Origin: Podocnemis expansa
Taxonomy: Eukaryota > Chordata > Testudines > Podocnemididae
Length of the DNA stretch: 64,000 nucleotides
Assembly (NCBI GenBank): GCA_007922195.1
Contig: ML681995.1
Coordinates: 658,314-722,313, forward strand
Reading direction: 5' to 3'
Shown: positions 11,285 through 21,919 of the stretch, piece after piece
How positions within the stretch are numbered: position 1 is the stretch's first letter
How the letters are laid out: every line of letters starts with the position of its first letter
Program-made: the position numbers and the translations under genes
The notes under the pieces: model-generated
Told to the model about the DNA's origin: nothing
Seen by the model: the letters and a program-made list of their open reading frames with translations, nothing else
The model's database searches: none

Positions 11285-11932
11285 ATTACGGAAAGTTCTT
11301 TCTTAGTCTTGCCCATATGCACAGGGTTTAAGTGATTGCCACATTGGGGCTGAGAAAGAATTTTCTCCCAGGGTAGATTGGCAAAAGCTCTGGGGTTTGG
11401 TTTTTTTTGCTTTCCTCTAGCATGGAGCATGACTCAATTGTTGGTGGATTCATTGTACCTTAAAGTCTTTAAATCATGATTTAAGGACTTTAGTAACTTA
11501 GTCATAGGTTAGACCAGGGCTCGGCAAACTTTGCTGGCCCCCATGCCAGCCCCCCCACCTTAAACCCTTAATGAGGGCAGGGGCAGGGCCAGCACTCTGG
11601 CTGTCGCAGGCTCTGCTAGGGTGGCTGGGACAACAGGGGGAAGAGCCATTGTGTGCGTAAGGCTCTTGTGGCCTCAGCCGTCACAGGGAGTTGAGACTAG
11701 AGGTAGGAGCATCTGCAGTACTTTCAGCCACGTTGAATGATGCTGCATGGCCAGAAGCCCTGCATTCCACTCAAAATGGGCATGTGTTCCATCTTTGACA
11801 GGTGTGCTGAGGGTTTCCGACCCCTGGGTTAGAGGTTTATTGTAGGAGGGGGTGGTTGAGGTTCTGTGCCCTGCATTGTGCAGTAGGTAAGACTAGATGA
11901 TCATATTGGCCTCTTCTGGCCTTAGTGTCTGA
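11285..11932 (+). mobile_element. CR1 LINE 3' end, interrupted by a hAT MITE
   Basis: Blocks in order match the reptilian CR1 3' region: CTTGCCCATATGCACAGGG, AGAATTTTCTCCCAGGGTAG, TTGGCAAAAGCTCTGGGGTT, TAAATCATGATTTAAGGACT, TAGTCATAGGTTAG, then after the insertion GCCCTGCATTGTGCAGTAGG, GACTAGATGATCATATTGGC and CTCTTCTGGCCTTAG, ending in TGTCTGA. The hAT element at 11515-11826 splits it. MITE O sits exactly at its 3' terminus. No reverse transcriptase remains. Confidence 0.85.
11515..11826. mobile_element. hAT-type MITE, 312 bp
   Basis: The ends are CAGGGCTCGGCAAACTTTG and the near-complement GAGGGTTTCCGACCCCTG. The flanking 8-bp duplication is GGTTAGAC on the left (11507-11514) and GGTTAGAG on the right (11827-11834), seven of eight matching. 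An 8-bp duplication with CAGGG ends is typical of hAT elements. The interior is moderately GC-rich and non-coding. It is inserted in the CR1 3' end, so it is younger than that CR1. Confidence 0.85.
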
Positions 11933-12171
11933 GGCCTGATCTATGCTGCAGGGCTAAGTTAGTTTGACTTACCATGCTGTCTTCACTCAACTGTGTTGAC
12001 CAGAAATGCTCTCCTTTCAGTGCAGCATTACTCTACTTGGAGGCATGGACTTACTGTGTTGAAGGGACAGCACTTTTGGGATTGATTGAGTGGGTCTATA
12101 CTGACTGCTCAATCAGTCCTGTTGCATTGATCCATGAGGATTGATTCAGAGTTTTCAGTGCAGACATGGCC
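11933..12171. mobile_element. MITE O, 239 bp, TGA duplication
   Basis: The left end GGCCTGATCTATGCTG and the right end CAGTGCAGACATGGCC form an inverted repeat related to the GGCTATGTCTACAC terminus of the other MITEs. TGA is duplicated (11930-11932, 12172-12174). The arms are less palindromic than in the TCGA set. The left copy of the duplication is the final TGA of the CR1 tail. Confidence 0.8.
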
Positions 12172-12195
12172 TGAGTTTGACTCTATAAGATGGGT

Positions 12196-13920
12196 AAAAC
12201 AAACAAGGAGTCTGGTGGCATTTATAAAGACTAACACATTTATTTACCTCATGAGCCTTTGTGGGAGAAAAATCCAACTTTGTTAGGTGATTGGAGATGG
12301 GGAACTTGCAGAATGGGAGCAAAATAAATGTAGGGGAAGGAAAGTCATAACATCAGGTCAGACTGTTACAGCAATTTAAAGCAGTTGTTTGGATCCAGAA
12401 ACAATGAAGTTACAGCAGTTAGCAGGAAATAGGTGGGTGCAGGGGGTGGGGGGAAAGCAAAATTACCTGTTGTAATGGGAACAAAAAAACAGTTTATACT
12501 CAGTCCTAAACTGATGGTATCAAATCTGCATACAAATTCTAATTCTGCAGTTTCTCTTTGAAGTTTTGATTCGTTATCCATTTACCTGATTATGGTTATC
12601 AACAGATCCTTAATGGAGTGATCAGGGAGCTTGAAGTATTTCCCTATTGGTTTTCGAACATTGTTATTTCTGGTATCAGATTTGTGTCCATACATTCTTT
12701 TGCACAGAGACTGTCCTGTTTGTCCGATGTATAAAGTGGTGGCGGGGCAGGTTACTTCTAGCACATGATGGCATAAATTACATTGGTAGATGAGCAGGTA
12801 AATGAGCCCTTGATGGAGGAGCTGGCTTGATTAGGTCCTATAATGGTGTCTTCTGTGCAGACATGTGGGCAAAGTTGGTAATGTGGTTTGTTGCAGGGGT
12901 ATGTGTCTGTTTTTAATGTTTCTGTTGTTAGATCTGTAGCTGCTAGTATCTGTTTAAGGATGGTGGGCTATCTGTAAGCAAGGAGGGGTCTGCCTTCTAA
13001 GTCCTGAGAGAGAGAGGGATATCCTAGAGAACAGGCTATAGACCCTTAATAATGTGCTGTATGGGATTGACTTGGCAGTTGTAGTTGATGACCAGTGACA
13101 TTCTGTTTGCTTTCTTGGGCTTCTCCTGTAGAAGTTGACTTCCGGGTACATGTCTGGCTCTGTCAATCTGTTTCTTCACTACTCCACATGAGTACTGCAG
13201 TTTTAAGAATGCTTGATGGGGATCCTGAAGATGCCTGTCTTTGAAGGGTCAGAACAAATGCAGTTATATCTTACGGCTTGGGTGTAGACAATGGATTGAG
13301 TGGTATGTCCTGGGTGGAAGCTTGAGGGATAAAGGTAACTATAGTGGACTGTAGATTTACAGTATAGGGTGGGTTTTATGTGTACATCCGTAAATTTGTA
13401 GTACAGTGCCCAGAAAGTGGATCTCCAGGTGGAGTATTCTAGGATAAGGTTGATTGTGGAGTGGAAATTATTGAAATCTCTGGGGAAATCTTCAAGGCCT
13501 TCTTTTCTGTCGGTCTAGATGATTTCATTAATGTAGCATAAATAGAGGAGTTGTACTTGGGAACAAGATGTGATGAAGTGTTGTTCTAAGTCAGCCTAAA
13601 AATGTTGGCATGGTGGGGGATATTGTTAGCATAGCAGTGCTAATGACTCTGTCCACTAGGCAATACTCCTACAACCTTGGAGACATGTTTTCAGATGTTT
13701 TAGAATGAAGTGGCTAGTGTTTGTGCATACCATTGCCTATCCTGAATGGGTTCAGAAGTGCTCAATTGAGCCATAAGCACTATTCTGCTAAAAGCTGTTT
13801 TCTCTTCACTCAGGTGATAGAGGTCTGTTCTTTTAGGGAAGGCAGAGATGAGTTCAGTCCCTGTAGCTGCCATTAAATTCTTAATGTCCCTGTTATGCAG
13901 CATTATAGCAATCATGAAAC
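12196..13920 (-). mobile_element. Penelope-like element, 1.7 kb relic
   Basis: On the minus strand this runs from a region downstream of the reverse transcriptase, through the linker and GIY-YIG endonuclease, to the 3' tail at the left (GGAGTCTGGTGGCATTTATA, AAGACTAACACATTTATTTA, CTCATGAGCCTTTGTGGGAG). It is 5'-truncated near 13.92 kb. Penelope-like elements are retroelements with a telomerase-like reverse transcriptase and, in vertebrates, a C-terminal GIY-YIG nuclease. This copy is the most complete in the window but has stop codons and frame changes. Confidence 0.85.
12366..13915 (-). pseudogene. PLE protein relic (linker plus GIY-YIG endonuclease)
   Basis: In reading order on the minus strand, 13.9-13.5 kb carries pieces such as LYHLSEEKTAFSRI and DRKEGLEDFPRD, from the region at or just after the reverse transcriptase. 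13.17-12.95 kb carries RKQTECHWSSTTTAK and QTPPCLQIAHHP, the conserved linker. 12.76-12.58 kb carries the endonuclease, with the YIG-half motif LYIGQTGQSLCKRMYGHKSD, including the R and H positions typical of GIY-YIG nucleases. 12.58-12.37 kb carries the C-terminal LQRETAELEFVCRFDT. Parts lie in different frames with stops, so no full protein can be made. The GIY half-motif itself is degraded here. Confidence 0.8.
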
Positions 13921-14060
13921 TCTAAGTGGCCACACATTTGTTTCACATTCTTCCAAAGCCAGCAACATTATTGTTACTTAAACTATCTGCAAGTTCCTTT
14001 TCTTATCAGTCTGTTAACATATCTGTATTTTGGAAAATAATGTGACTACATCTTCAGATT
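13921..14060. other. No feature recognised
   Basis: Short AT-rich spacer between the PLE relic and a PLE leader fragment. Confidence 0.5.
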
Positions 14061-14142
14061 TAAAAAGGGATAGCCGTATTAGTCTAGTCCAGTGAAAAAA
14101 CAACAAGGAGTTGTGTGGCACACAACTCCTTGTTGTTTTTAC
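14061..14142. repeat. PLE leader fragment ending in a snap-back palindrome
   Basis: The PLE-type leader AGCCGTATTAGTCTAGTCCA is followed by AAAACAACAAGGAGTTGTGTG, three bases of loop, and its near-perfect complement CACAACTCCTTGTTGTTTT (about 14.09-14.14 kb). The palindrome is made from the PLE terminal sequence, as in the longer inverted tails at 36.4 and 60.9 kb. Confidence 0.7.
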
Positions 14143-15429
14143 ATCTTCAGAGACTTCCAAACCTATGTTACTTTCTCACTTGCCCTATTTCTCCACAATC
14201 ATGTCCCAAACAGTACTGTGTATGTGTGTGTGTGGTGAAGTGGGGCCTAGTCTGCCTCCTGGGGGTCCCGCACATTTATCCTACAGGCTGGCAAATTCCA
14301 CTTGGTCCCTCTCACTACAGCATCTTCTCCATTCCACAACCCCTAGTGAGGCTGCACCCCTGGGGAAATGCAGGGGGGCCTGGTCCCAGCCTCTACCCTG
14401 GGCCCCAACCCAGGGATTCTATGAATAGTCACCTTCACACCATGTCTGGGAGGCTGCTGTCTTCCCTGGGTCACTAAAGTGTGGCCCTACACTTTCTGTA
14501 CCACCCTCTAAGGCTAAGGTTTCACAGCATCCTGGTCTGAAGCCTCAGTCACTGTAGTTCTCTCTTTGTTTTGGTTGGGGTTGCCCCCACCTTCACTCCC
14601 TTGCTCAGTTCTTGAAGTAAAACAAGTCCTACTTCAAGCTGCAGAGCCTAAAAGCCTTGCATGTAAGAATTCTCCCACTCCCTCTGTATTTTTTTGTGTT
14701 GTGGCAAAACTGCAAACAAACTCCTCCAACTGTTTTTTCCAGCAGCTCTACTCCCCTCTGGCTTCCCTTCTGCTGCCCTGCCTGAGAAGGAGGCTTTTAA
14801 GCAGTGCAACAGGTTTGCTAATTGAGACACCTGGAACCAATTACCCTGGTGTAGTCCTGGCTAATCTAGCCCAGGAAACAAGGCTTTATTAAGCCTGGAG
14901 CTAACACCTACTTCTTCCACCAGTCTCCTCTAAGAAGTAGAAGAGGAAAGACACAAGCCCTGACCTGCTGCTGCTGCTGCTCCTGGATCTGCTGCTGGCT
15001 TGGCTGTGGGTGCTGCCCTTGTTCATGCTCCAATTCCTGCTGCTGCTGTTCCTGGGAGGCCCTGCTTCTTCTGCTGCCACCCCTGCTGCTGGCTTGTCTC
15101 CTCCCCTCTCACTCTTCTGCACTGTGTGGAGTGGGGGAGCCAGAAGAGGACTCCACCATCACCTCTAAGGAGGAGAAGACCACCCCTCCTGGCAGCTGGT
15201 CCTTGCTGCTGGAGCCTGCTGCCTTCAGGAAATACCACCACCACTGAGGGAAAGCACTAACCATCTGGACTAGGACTCTGTTTCCAGCTGGGGGTGAGCT
15301 TACTGAGAACTGAGACATTTGAACCACCACTGCCATTCCCAGCTGCTGCTGCCTGCCTAGCCTCCCAAGAAGGCAGTGAGCTCCCAAATCTTCCAGAACA
15401 TTATAGGACTGTCTGTGCAGTAGGGACTT
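14143..15429. other. GC-rich unclassified repeat block
   Basis: GC content rises sharply near 14.23 kb (TGTGGTGAAGTGGGGCC). A (CTG)5 tract starts near 14965 and CTG-rich DNA continues to about 15.09 kb. The block may be a degraded LTR beginning with TG at about 14.23 kb, or additional Tx1 5' region, but neither can be shown. Reading frames on both strands are low-complexity and are not considered genes. Confidence 0.4.
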
Positions 15430-16252
15430 CAGCCTCCCAGCAACGGCCTCCGTCCCCCGGCCTCCCCTTCCCCCTCACCCCCATTGGCTGGAGGGCCCCC
15501 TGCTCCTCTGTCCTCCAGCTGGTTCAGTGCCCCTCCCCACACCACCACCTAAACCCCCAACCCCTGAACTCAATTTAGTTTATCTGCCCCACCCTAGCCC
15601 TTGAGAGTTTGTTTGCTTCTATTAGCTTTCCCTTCCCTGCCCCGCCCATCAGCCTCTGCTACCTCCTTGCCCCGCCCCACCCTGCCTCACCCATTGTTCT
15701 CACTAGCCCCACCCTCCCCTGCAGCGCCCACACCCAGCCAGCCTTGGTGGCCCAGCGTGTGCCCCCAATTTTTGTTTTCTCCTTACATACTGCACCCCCT
15801 GACACCTGTGTGATCCAACTCACCCAGTGCAGCCAGAGGAGCCGGCCCTCCCCTGCCCCACACAAGTCCCTTGTCCCTTCCTCCTGGGTGCTCTCCTCCC
15901 CAGCCACAGCTTAGGGGGGAGGAGAGGTCTGCCATCCCCTCTATAGCCCCTGCTCCCTATCTACCTCTTTTCCCCCACCCACCCCTGCCCATGCCCTCCT
16001 CCCCAGCCACAGCCTAGTGGGGAGGGGTGGTTTCCCAGCCCCTCATCCCTTCTATAGCCCCTATCTCCCCACCTGCCTGCCTCCCTTCACCTGCTCCCTT
16101 CCACACATTCCTCCCCAGCACTCTCCTCCCCGCTGAGCTGTGGGTTTCTCCAGCCCCTACCTCTAACCACTTACTACCTGCCCCTGCCAGCCCACCCACT
16201 CCCTGCCCCTGACCACTTCAGTCACTTCCCCAACCGCCCGTTATGTAGCGAC

Positions 16253-18900
16253 ATGGAGACTTCTCCAGCCCCCTCCACCCCCTCCCTCAGCCCACCCCCC
16301 CCATCTGCCCCTGCAGCTGCCCCTTTGACCACCGCCACTGCCTCTACCATCCCTAGCACCCCCAAGGGGGCGCCAGCAGCAGCAGGCATGGGAGGGGCCT
16401 CCACCCACGCTGCTGCCTTGGCCAACTGTAAGAGCGACCAGAAGAAGGCGAGTAAGGGCCAGAACGCTGCTGCGGACACCTCACCTGCAGCAGCACTCCC
16501 TAAGTCTCCCCCTGACGTGCCCCTGCCCCAGAGAGTACACCCAGGTGGCTGCCACCCCTCCACCCACCACTACATCATCCGCCCATGCCATCTCCTTGCT
16601 ATCCACCTTGGGCAGCTGGGGCCCCTTCTCCACCTTGACCAGGAGGCACGGCGTCTGCTGCCTCCTGGGGGCTACCTCCTCACACGTGGAGAGCTATGTG
16701 CGGGTGACAGCAAGGGTAGTGGGGCCCTCGGCCATTGTGGTGGCCTCCAATATGTATGGCAAGGTAGTCTTCTTCCTGTCATCGGAGGCTGCTGTACAGG
16801 AGGTGGTGGTGAAGGGCCTGGCAGTAGGGGGCGTCTAAATCCCCGTAAGCCCCTGGAGGACCTGGGTGTGCAGGTGGTCCTCACCTCCATCCCACCTTTA
16901 CTCCCCTGTGCCGCCCTGCTTCCCCTCCTCTCCACTCTGGGGAAGCCGATTTCCATCATCAGCCCTCTCCTGCTGGGCTGCAAGAACCCCACCCTCCATC
17001 ACGTCCTGTCCTTCCGCCGGCAGGTGCAGATCCAACTGCTGCCAATGGGGGCACATGATGGAGTGGCGCTCAAGGCGTCCTTCCTGGTGCCTCACCAAGG
17101 GGCACCGTACTGCATCCACTATTCCTTGGGGGAAGCTTGGTGCTGCTTCTGCAGGGCCACAGAGCACGTCTGGAGGGACTTTCCCCTGGCCAGCCATGAA
17201 GAGGGAGCAACTGGGCCCCCCGAGGCCGCGGTGGGTGCTGGCCGTACCACTGCCAGCGACCCTAGCCAGTCAGCCGCCAGAGCTGTCCCTCCTCCTCCTC
17301 CTCCTTCCACCCCACGATCATCGGGGCCCTTGGAGAAGGAGGGGGAGGTGGTTAGTCCCAGTCAGGGGGAGAGCTCAGCCCAGGGGGAGGGTTCCCGTTC
17401 CTCTGCTGTTCCATCCTTGCTCCCTTGCCCCCAGGCCCCCTCTGTCCTTGCTGCCAGATTCTGCTCCCGCTGGCCAGCCCTCGAGGGCTGGGTCCTCATT
17501 GAGGGGAAGCGTGGTAAGCAGTGGAAGGTCCACACCTTCTCCTCCATGTCGGTTGGGGAGGAGGCCCCCGGAAGTCACTGGAGGGGGCTAACCATAACAT
17601 CCCTGCTGCCGACGGACCTTCTGCCATGCCCCCCAATGGGAACCAGCGGGAGGGCCAGGCTGAGGAGATGGAGGCAGCAACAGAATGGGGCTGTGCTGCC
17701 CCCCTTTTGGAGGCCCTTATAGATTCCCTTCCCAGGGAGGCCATGAATGGAGGTGCCCCCACTGCCCCTGAAATGCTCGTGATGTCTGCGCATGCCACTG
17801 ATGCTGAGGCAGTTCACAGCCTGATGTCTGGAGCGGTGGTATCCGTGGCAGTGGGGAGCGTATTAGGCTTCATCTTTGAGGGGATCAAGGCCCTGGATCT
17901 GACCCTGGTCGATCCAGGGGAGGATGATCCTCTGCCAGTGGGCCTCGATCTGGGCGGTGACCTGCTATTGCTGCCCCCTCCCGCCCTCACCTCAGGGATG
18001 CCCCCAGACCGCTCCCCCTGCCTGGTGGCGCTCGGTGTCCTCCCTCTAGCTGCCAAGCCCTCATGGGCAGCAACTGGCACCGAACAGCCGGGCCCCAGGG
18101 AATCGTCCCTGTTGGGACAGCTACCCCCTCCCTCCCTGGACAACCCTGCCCAGCCAGACAATGGGGCCAGGGACACCGCTGCCTGCCTGGCATCTGTGCC
18201 CAGCATCGGTGGGGGTCCCCTCCCTAACGTGCCACCCAGTTACCCCATGTCCAGTCAAGGAGAGCTGCACCCCGGTGGTTCGAACACCAGGGACCCTACC
18301 CGTATCCCCCTCCCCACCCGTTCTACTGTTCCCACCTCTGACATGGCCCTCACCCCTGCCACCTCCCCACTCACTGTTACCCCAACCCCTGCCCAGACCC
18401 CTCCCCTGTTACCGCCCCCCCCTGGGACTATAACCTTCCCATTCTCTACCACCAACACCCGGGGGGTGGCATTCATGCCCCCCACCCTGACCGGGCCTGC
18501 AGACTTCCCTCCACCACCTTTCCCCTTTGTACTGGGGGTCAGGCTGGACAATGTGGCACCTCCATCATCGGTGCTGTGACAGGGCTCTGTGCCCTGTCTG
18601 TCTGTCCTAGCAGGCAGTGGGGCTGATGTGGGAACCCAACTGGAGGACGATGGGGGCCCTTCCACCCTGGACCCCCTGGTGCTGCAGGAGAAGCCCTGCG
18701 CTTTCTTGGCCGACACCCGTGGGGCTAATAATTGGGTGCAGCTGTGAGGGCCATCCTGAAAGAAGGAGAGGGGACTGGGAGGCCTACCAGAGGGCCCCCC
18801 TCTTATGTGACTCCCTCATGGACTTTGGGGTGGGTCACGGATTGCTGCATAGCCCGAAGGAGGCTGCTGGCACTCCTGCTGGTCCTGTGGATCCCCCCAA
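16253..18900 (+). pseudogene. Tx1-type LINE ORF1 relic (gag-like, zinc knuckle)
   Basis: ORF1 of such LINEs encodes an RNA-binding protein that forms the transposition particle. The relic starts at ATG 16253 (METSPAPSTPSLSPPPP), a proline/alanine-rich head. It shifts frame near 16.54 kb for the segment containing SNMYGKVVFFLSSEAAVQEV, returns to the first frame after about 16.84 kb (LEDLGVQVVLTSIPPLLPC; LHHVLSFRRQVQIQLLPMGA), then changes again near 17.52 kb for a 350-codon acidic and proline-rich tail ending at 18579. A zinc knuckle lies at about 17.14-17.18 kb, with C-x2-C-x4-H-x4 followed by Phe (TTT) where a Cys is expected. At least three frame breaks make it non-functional. Antisense frames are shadows. 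Confidence 0.75.
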
Positions 18901-18909
18901 GCCCTCTTC

Positions 18910-19305
18910 ATGGCTCCCACCACCTTTGCAACCTTGAATGCCAGGGGCTGTTGGATGGGTCTCTGCAGGACCCAGGTGCTCCCCTTCCTTCGCGAGGGGG
19001 GCTAGTCTGTGGTGTTCCTGCGGGACACCCATACAGATTCAGCTGCCGAGGCCAGCTGGCAGCTGGAGTGGGGGAACGAGGTGTACATAAGCCAGCTCTC
19101 AGCCTTTCAAGGTGGAGTGGCCACCCTGTTCTCCCCAAACCTGTAGCCTGAGGTGCTGGGGGGTCGCCAAGGTAATGTCGGGCTGCTTGCTGCAACTCCG
19201 GGTTGACATGGAGGGGCTGGCGTTGAATCTAGTCAATGTCTACACTCCAACATCAGGCCTGGAGTGGGTGCCCTTCTTCTGGCAGGCAGCTGCCTTCCTC
19301 GGCAC
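18910..19305 (+). pseudogene. Tx1-type LINE ORF2 relic, APE endonuclease N-terminus
   Basis: From ATG 18910 the frame reads MAPTTFATLNARGCWMGL, the start of an apurinic-like endonuclease, then VVFLRDTHTDSAAEASWQLE where the family normally has QETHT (the catalytic Glu position is Asp here), then GGVATLFSPNL and LRVDMEGLALNLVNVYTPTS. In-frame stops occur after FLREGG and after FSPNL. Sequence ends near FLGT at about 19.31 kb. The downstream endonuclease residues, reverse transcriptase and C-terminal region are absent. Confidence 0.75.
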
Positions 19306-19830
19306 CATGTGTGCATACAGATTCTCAAGAAATTTGAATACACCCAACTACTTAATATTGGTGTGTTTTTACCAGTGTTTGTCATGGACTGTTCTTGACT
19401 CAGGAATCCTTTATCTGGATGTTACCATGACAAAACTATGGGTTGCATTGTATTTCTATCAAGTAGGGGATAGAACTTGTTCTCGCAGCCCTATGAATAG
19501 AAATCTATGGCAATAAAAGGGTCTTTGAGAATATATTCAGCAAAATACTTAAAATAAATATGGAGGTTTAAATACCAAAGTCCTCATTCTATTCCTAGCC
19601 CTTATATATGCAAAACATTTGTTCAAGACAATGGGGGTATTCATGGAATAAAAATTGAAAGCTCAGGTCATGTGTATAAAGGAGGGTTCTGAAAGAATAG
19701 TCTTGATAGGGCCTGTCCAGAATGGTGCAAGATAAGAAAAGGAAAGCAAGTGCTATAGTCTAGCAGGCTGCCAATATCACTGTGCCTGGCATGTCATGAG
19801 CTATTGAGCAGGTAGCATCAAGGTATCTAA
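19306..19830. other. No feature recognised
   Basis: AT-rich DNA immediately after the abrupt Tx1 break. No LINE 3' end or other repeat was seen. Confidence 0.5.
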
Positions 19831-20258
19831 GGGTATATCTAGACTGGAGGCTCAGTTAAGTTGACTTACAAGGTCGACCTTAAGTTGACTTAAAATCAAA
19901 CTTAAGTCGACTTACAGTGTCCACATTCAAAACTCCTGTAGACGCCCATGTCCACACCGGCAGCTGCTAGGTCAATTTAAGGCTTAAATTGACCTTATTA
20001 AGTCAACTTAAGTCAGTGTAGACAGGGCATAGCCCTTGAGTTGACCTTAAGTCAATTTAAGGGCTACTCCCTGTCTACACTGGCTTAAGTGGACTTAATA
20101 AAGTCAATTTAAGCCTTCAGTAGACTGTAAGAGGTGGTGTTAAGTTAATTTAAGGAAGTCCTTAAACTGACTTAATAAATTCCCTGTGTGGACAGAGTTC
20201 TCCTTAGGTTGACATAAGGAAGGTTAAGTTGACTTAAGGCTCCAGTGTAGACGTATCC
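19831..20258. mobile_element. Palindromic MITE I (GTCGAC-armed)
   Basis: The left end GGGTATATCTAGACTGGAG and right end CTCCAGTGTAGACGTATCC are inverted. Arms are repeats of AAGTTGACTTAA and TTAAGTCGACTT. The flanking trinucleotides TAA and TAT match at two bases. An internal GTGTAGACAGGGCATAGCCC with a second GTCTACACTGG nearby repeats the terminal motif inside the element, suggesting an internal duplication. Non-coding. Confidence 0.85.
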
Positions 20259-20334
20259 TATAAGAGCTTCTGGAAGCATTTCTGTGTCAGTGGCTGGCCT
20301 TTTAAATGGCCCCTCTTCTCACTTTCTTCTATAG

Positions 20335-21865
20335 CAGGGGTCTCAAACTCAAATCACCTTGAGGGCCACATGAGGACTAGGATATTGGCCCGAGGGCTGC
20401 ACCACTGAAACCTTTTCATACAATGATGCGGAAGTACAGTAAAAAAATGAAGAGTAATAGAATATGCTAATAAAAGTCAATTTAACTTTTTTGAAACTGC
20501 AACATGAAGTCTGTGCTAATTTTGTCAGTCTTTCCAAAGCCAAAACACGTTTCCTTTTAGAATTACTTCCATTCAAGATGGCAAAATCATCAAAAAGACA
20601 AAAAGTAAACAAACACACTTAAAATTTTACAGTATAAATCAGTGGTTCACAATCTTTTTTTGTTTGAGGGCAAAAAATATACTTTTTCAAACCCTGAAGG
20701 ACCACTGGTTAATATAATTAAAATTAAATTAAAATTTAATTTATTGAATTCAAATTGATGCTAATTGAAATAAATTAATTGCAGTTTGATTTATTAAAAT
20801 TGAATTAAATTTAATTGAAATTAAATTTTTATAAAGGTTTTAGTTTTTTAAATAAAATTAAATTGTTTTAGAAGTTTTTTTTTGTTTGTTTTAAAAAGAG
20901 GGGACTGCATGTATCCCTAACCCAAGAGGGGAGGAGAGCAGCCACATCCCAGGACAGGCTGCAAACAGGTTGGTCAGAGCCCTCCACAGGACCATAAATA
21001 AGCAGCCCCCTGCCTGGGTCTGGGGGCAGCACTGGGACTGGTGGTGGGGGAAACACCCTCCCCACCCCCTGCTCAAATTTGGCCACACCAGGGTTGGCAG
21101 AGGGGGAAACACCCCTCGTTCACCTGAATTTAGCTGTGCTGGGGTCAGCAGAGGGGGAAACACCCACTTGCCTGCCTGTCCACTTGAATTTGGCTGCAGT
21201 GGGGCTGGCATAGGGGAAAACACTCCCCACCCACCTGAATTTAGCTGCTCTGGGGTTGGCAGAAGGGGAAACAACCCCCACCCACCTGCCCGCTTGAATT
21301 TGGCTGAGTGGAGCTGGCAGAGGAGAAAACATCCCCTGCCTGCTAGAATTTAGCAGCACTGGGGTGGGAGGAATTAAAAACACTACCTCACCTTCCTGGG
21401 GGGAAACACCCCCTGCCTGTGCCGGGACCGGCAGCGGAGAAAGCCCTGGGGGTTGTGCTGTGGCTAGTAGTGGGGCTTTCTGATGCTCCCTCAGAATGGA
21501 GCCCCCTGTGAACTGTTCCCACAGGCTCAGGACACCCTCCTTTAAGCCCCCCCCCCCAGCCTTCTCTGGACAGCTCAGCCTGCTTCAGCTGTTGCATGTG
21601 AATAGGGCAGTTCCTGATCAAGAGCTGCATGTGAATAGGGCAATCAACTGCTGCATATGAATAGGACAGCTCCCAGGCAGGAGTTCAGCTCCTCCCTGTC
21701 AGTGGCTGATAATGCAGGGGAGAGGTGAGGCTGCTTGGTCTGCATCTGCAGAAAACCCCAGGGTTGGAAAGGTGGGAGCCCCAGGATTCTGGGGGTTATC
21801 AGGGGCTGCAGGAGGCAGCTCTGTGGGCTGCATGCGGACCATGGGCCATGTGTTTGAGACCCCTA
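20335..21865. mobile_element. hAT-type element, 1.5 kb, non-coding
   Basis: The ends are CAGGGGTCTCAAACTC and GTGTTTGAGACCCCTA, flanked by a perfect 8-bp duplication TTCTATAG (20327-20334, 21866-21873). Subterminal blocks include GGGCTGCACCACTGAAACC and CATACAATGATG. The interior holds an AT-rich part full of AATTAAATT words (20.70-20.88 kb), an imperfect minisatellite (21.04-21.42 kb) and a GC-rich right part. No transposase motifs were found, so it is non-autonomous. The 210-bp element at 62.44 kb has the same ends and subterminal blocks. Confidence 0.9.
21040..21425. repeat. Imperfect minisatellite inside the hAT element
   Basis: About seven diverged units of roughly 50-65 bp repeat the order GGGGAAACACCC, CCACCTGAATTTAGCTG, CTGGGGTTGGCAGA. 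Unit length varies through small insertions. Both strands give low-complexity frames that are not genes. Confidence 0.8.
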
Positions 21866-21919
21866 TTCTATAGGCACAATATGTGAGGCAGCATGGGGAA
21901 GGAAGAACATGCCCTAGTT

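Larger units (their letters stand above)
15430..19305 (+). mobile_element. Tx1-type LINE, 5' part only
   Basis: It comprises a C-rich 5' region (15.43-16.25 kb), ORF1 (16.25-18.9 kb) and the first 130 or so codons of ORF2 (18.91-19.31 kb). At about 19.31 kb the composition drops abruptly to AT-rich, and neither the reverse transcriptase nor a 3' end is found. LINE copies are normally truncated at the 5' side, so keeping the 5' part and losing the 3' part implies a later deletion or rearrangement. The assignment to the Tx1 branch of L1-like elements rests on the ORF1 domain order and the ORF2 endonuclease motifs. The exact 5' border is uncertain. Confidence 0.75.

Noticed and set aside
16253..17722. 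A 489-codon open frame looking like a proline-rich host protein
   Set aside because: It joins two segments of Tx1-type ORF1 across frame changes; the zinc knuckle and neighbouring endonuclease start identify it as LINE-derived.
14901..18716. Many long open frames on the minus strand
   Set aside because: GC-rich DNA has few stop codons; these are antisense shadows without domains.
20891..21383. Overlapping frames of about 125 codons on both strands with repeated peptide units
   Set aside because: They follow the minisatellite units of a non-coding hAT element.
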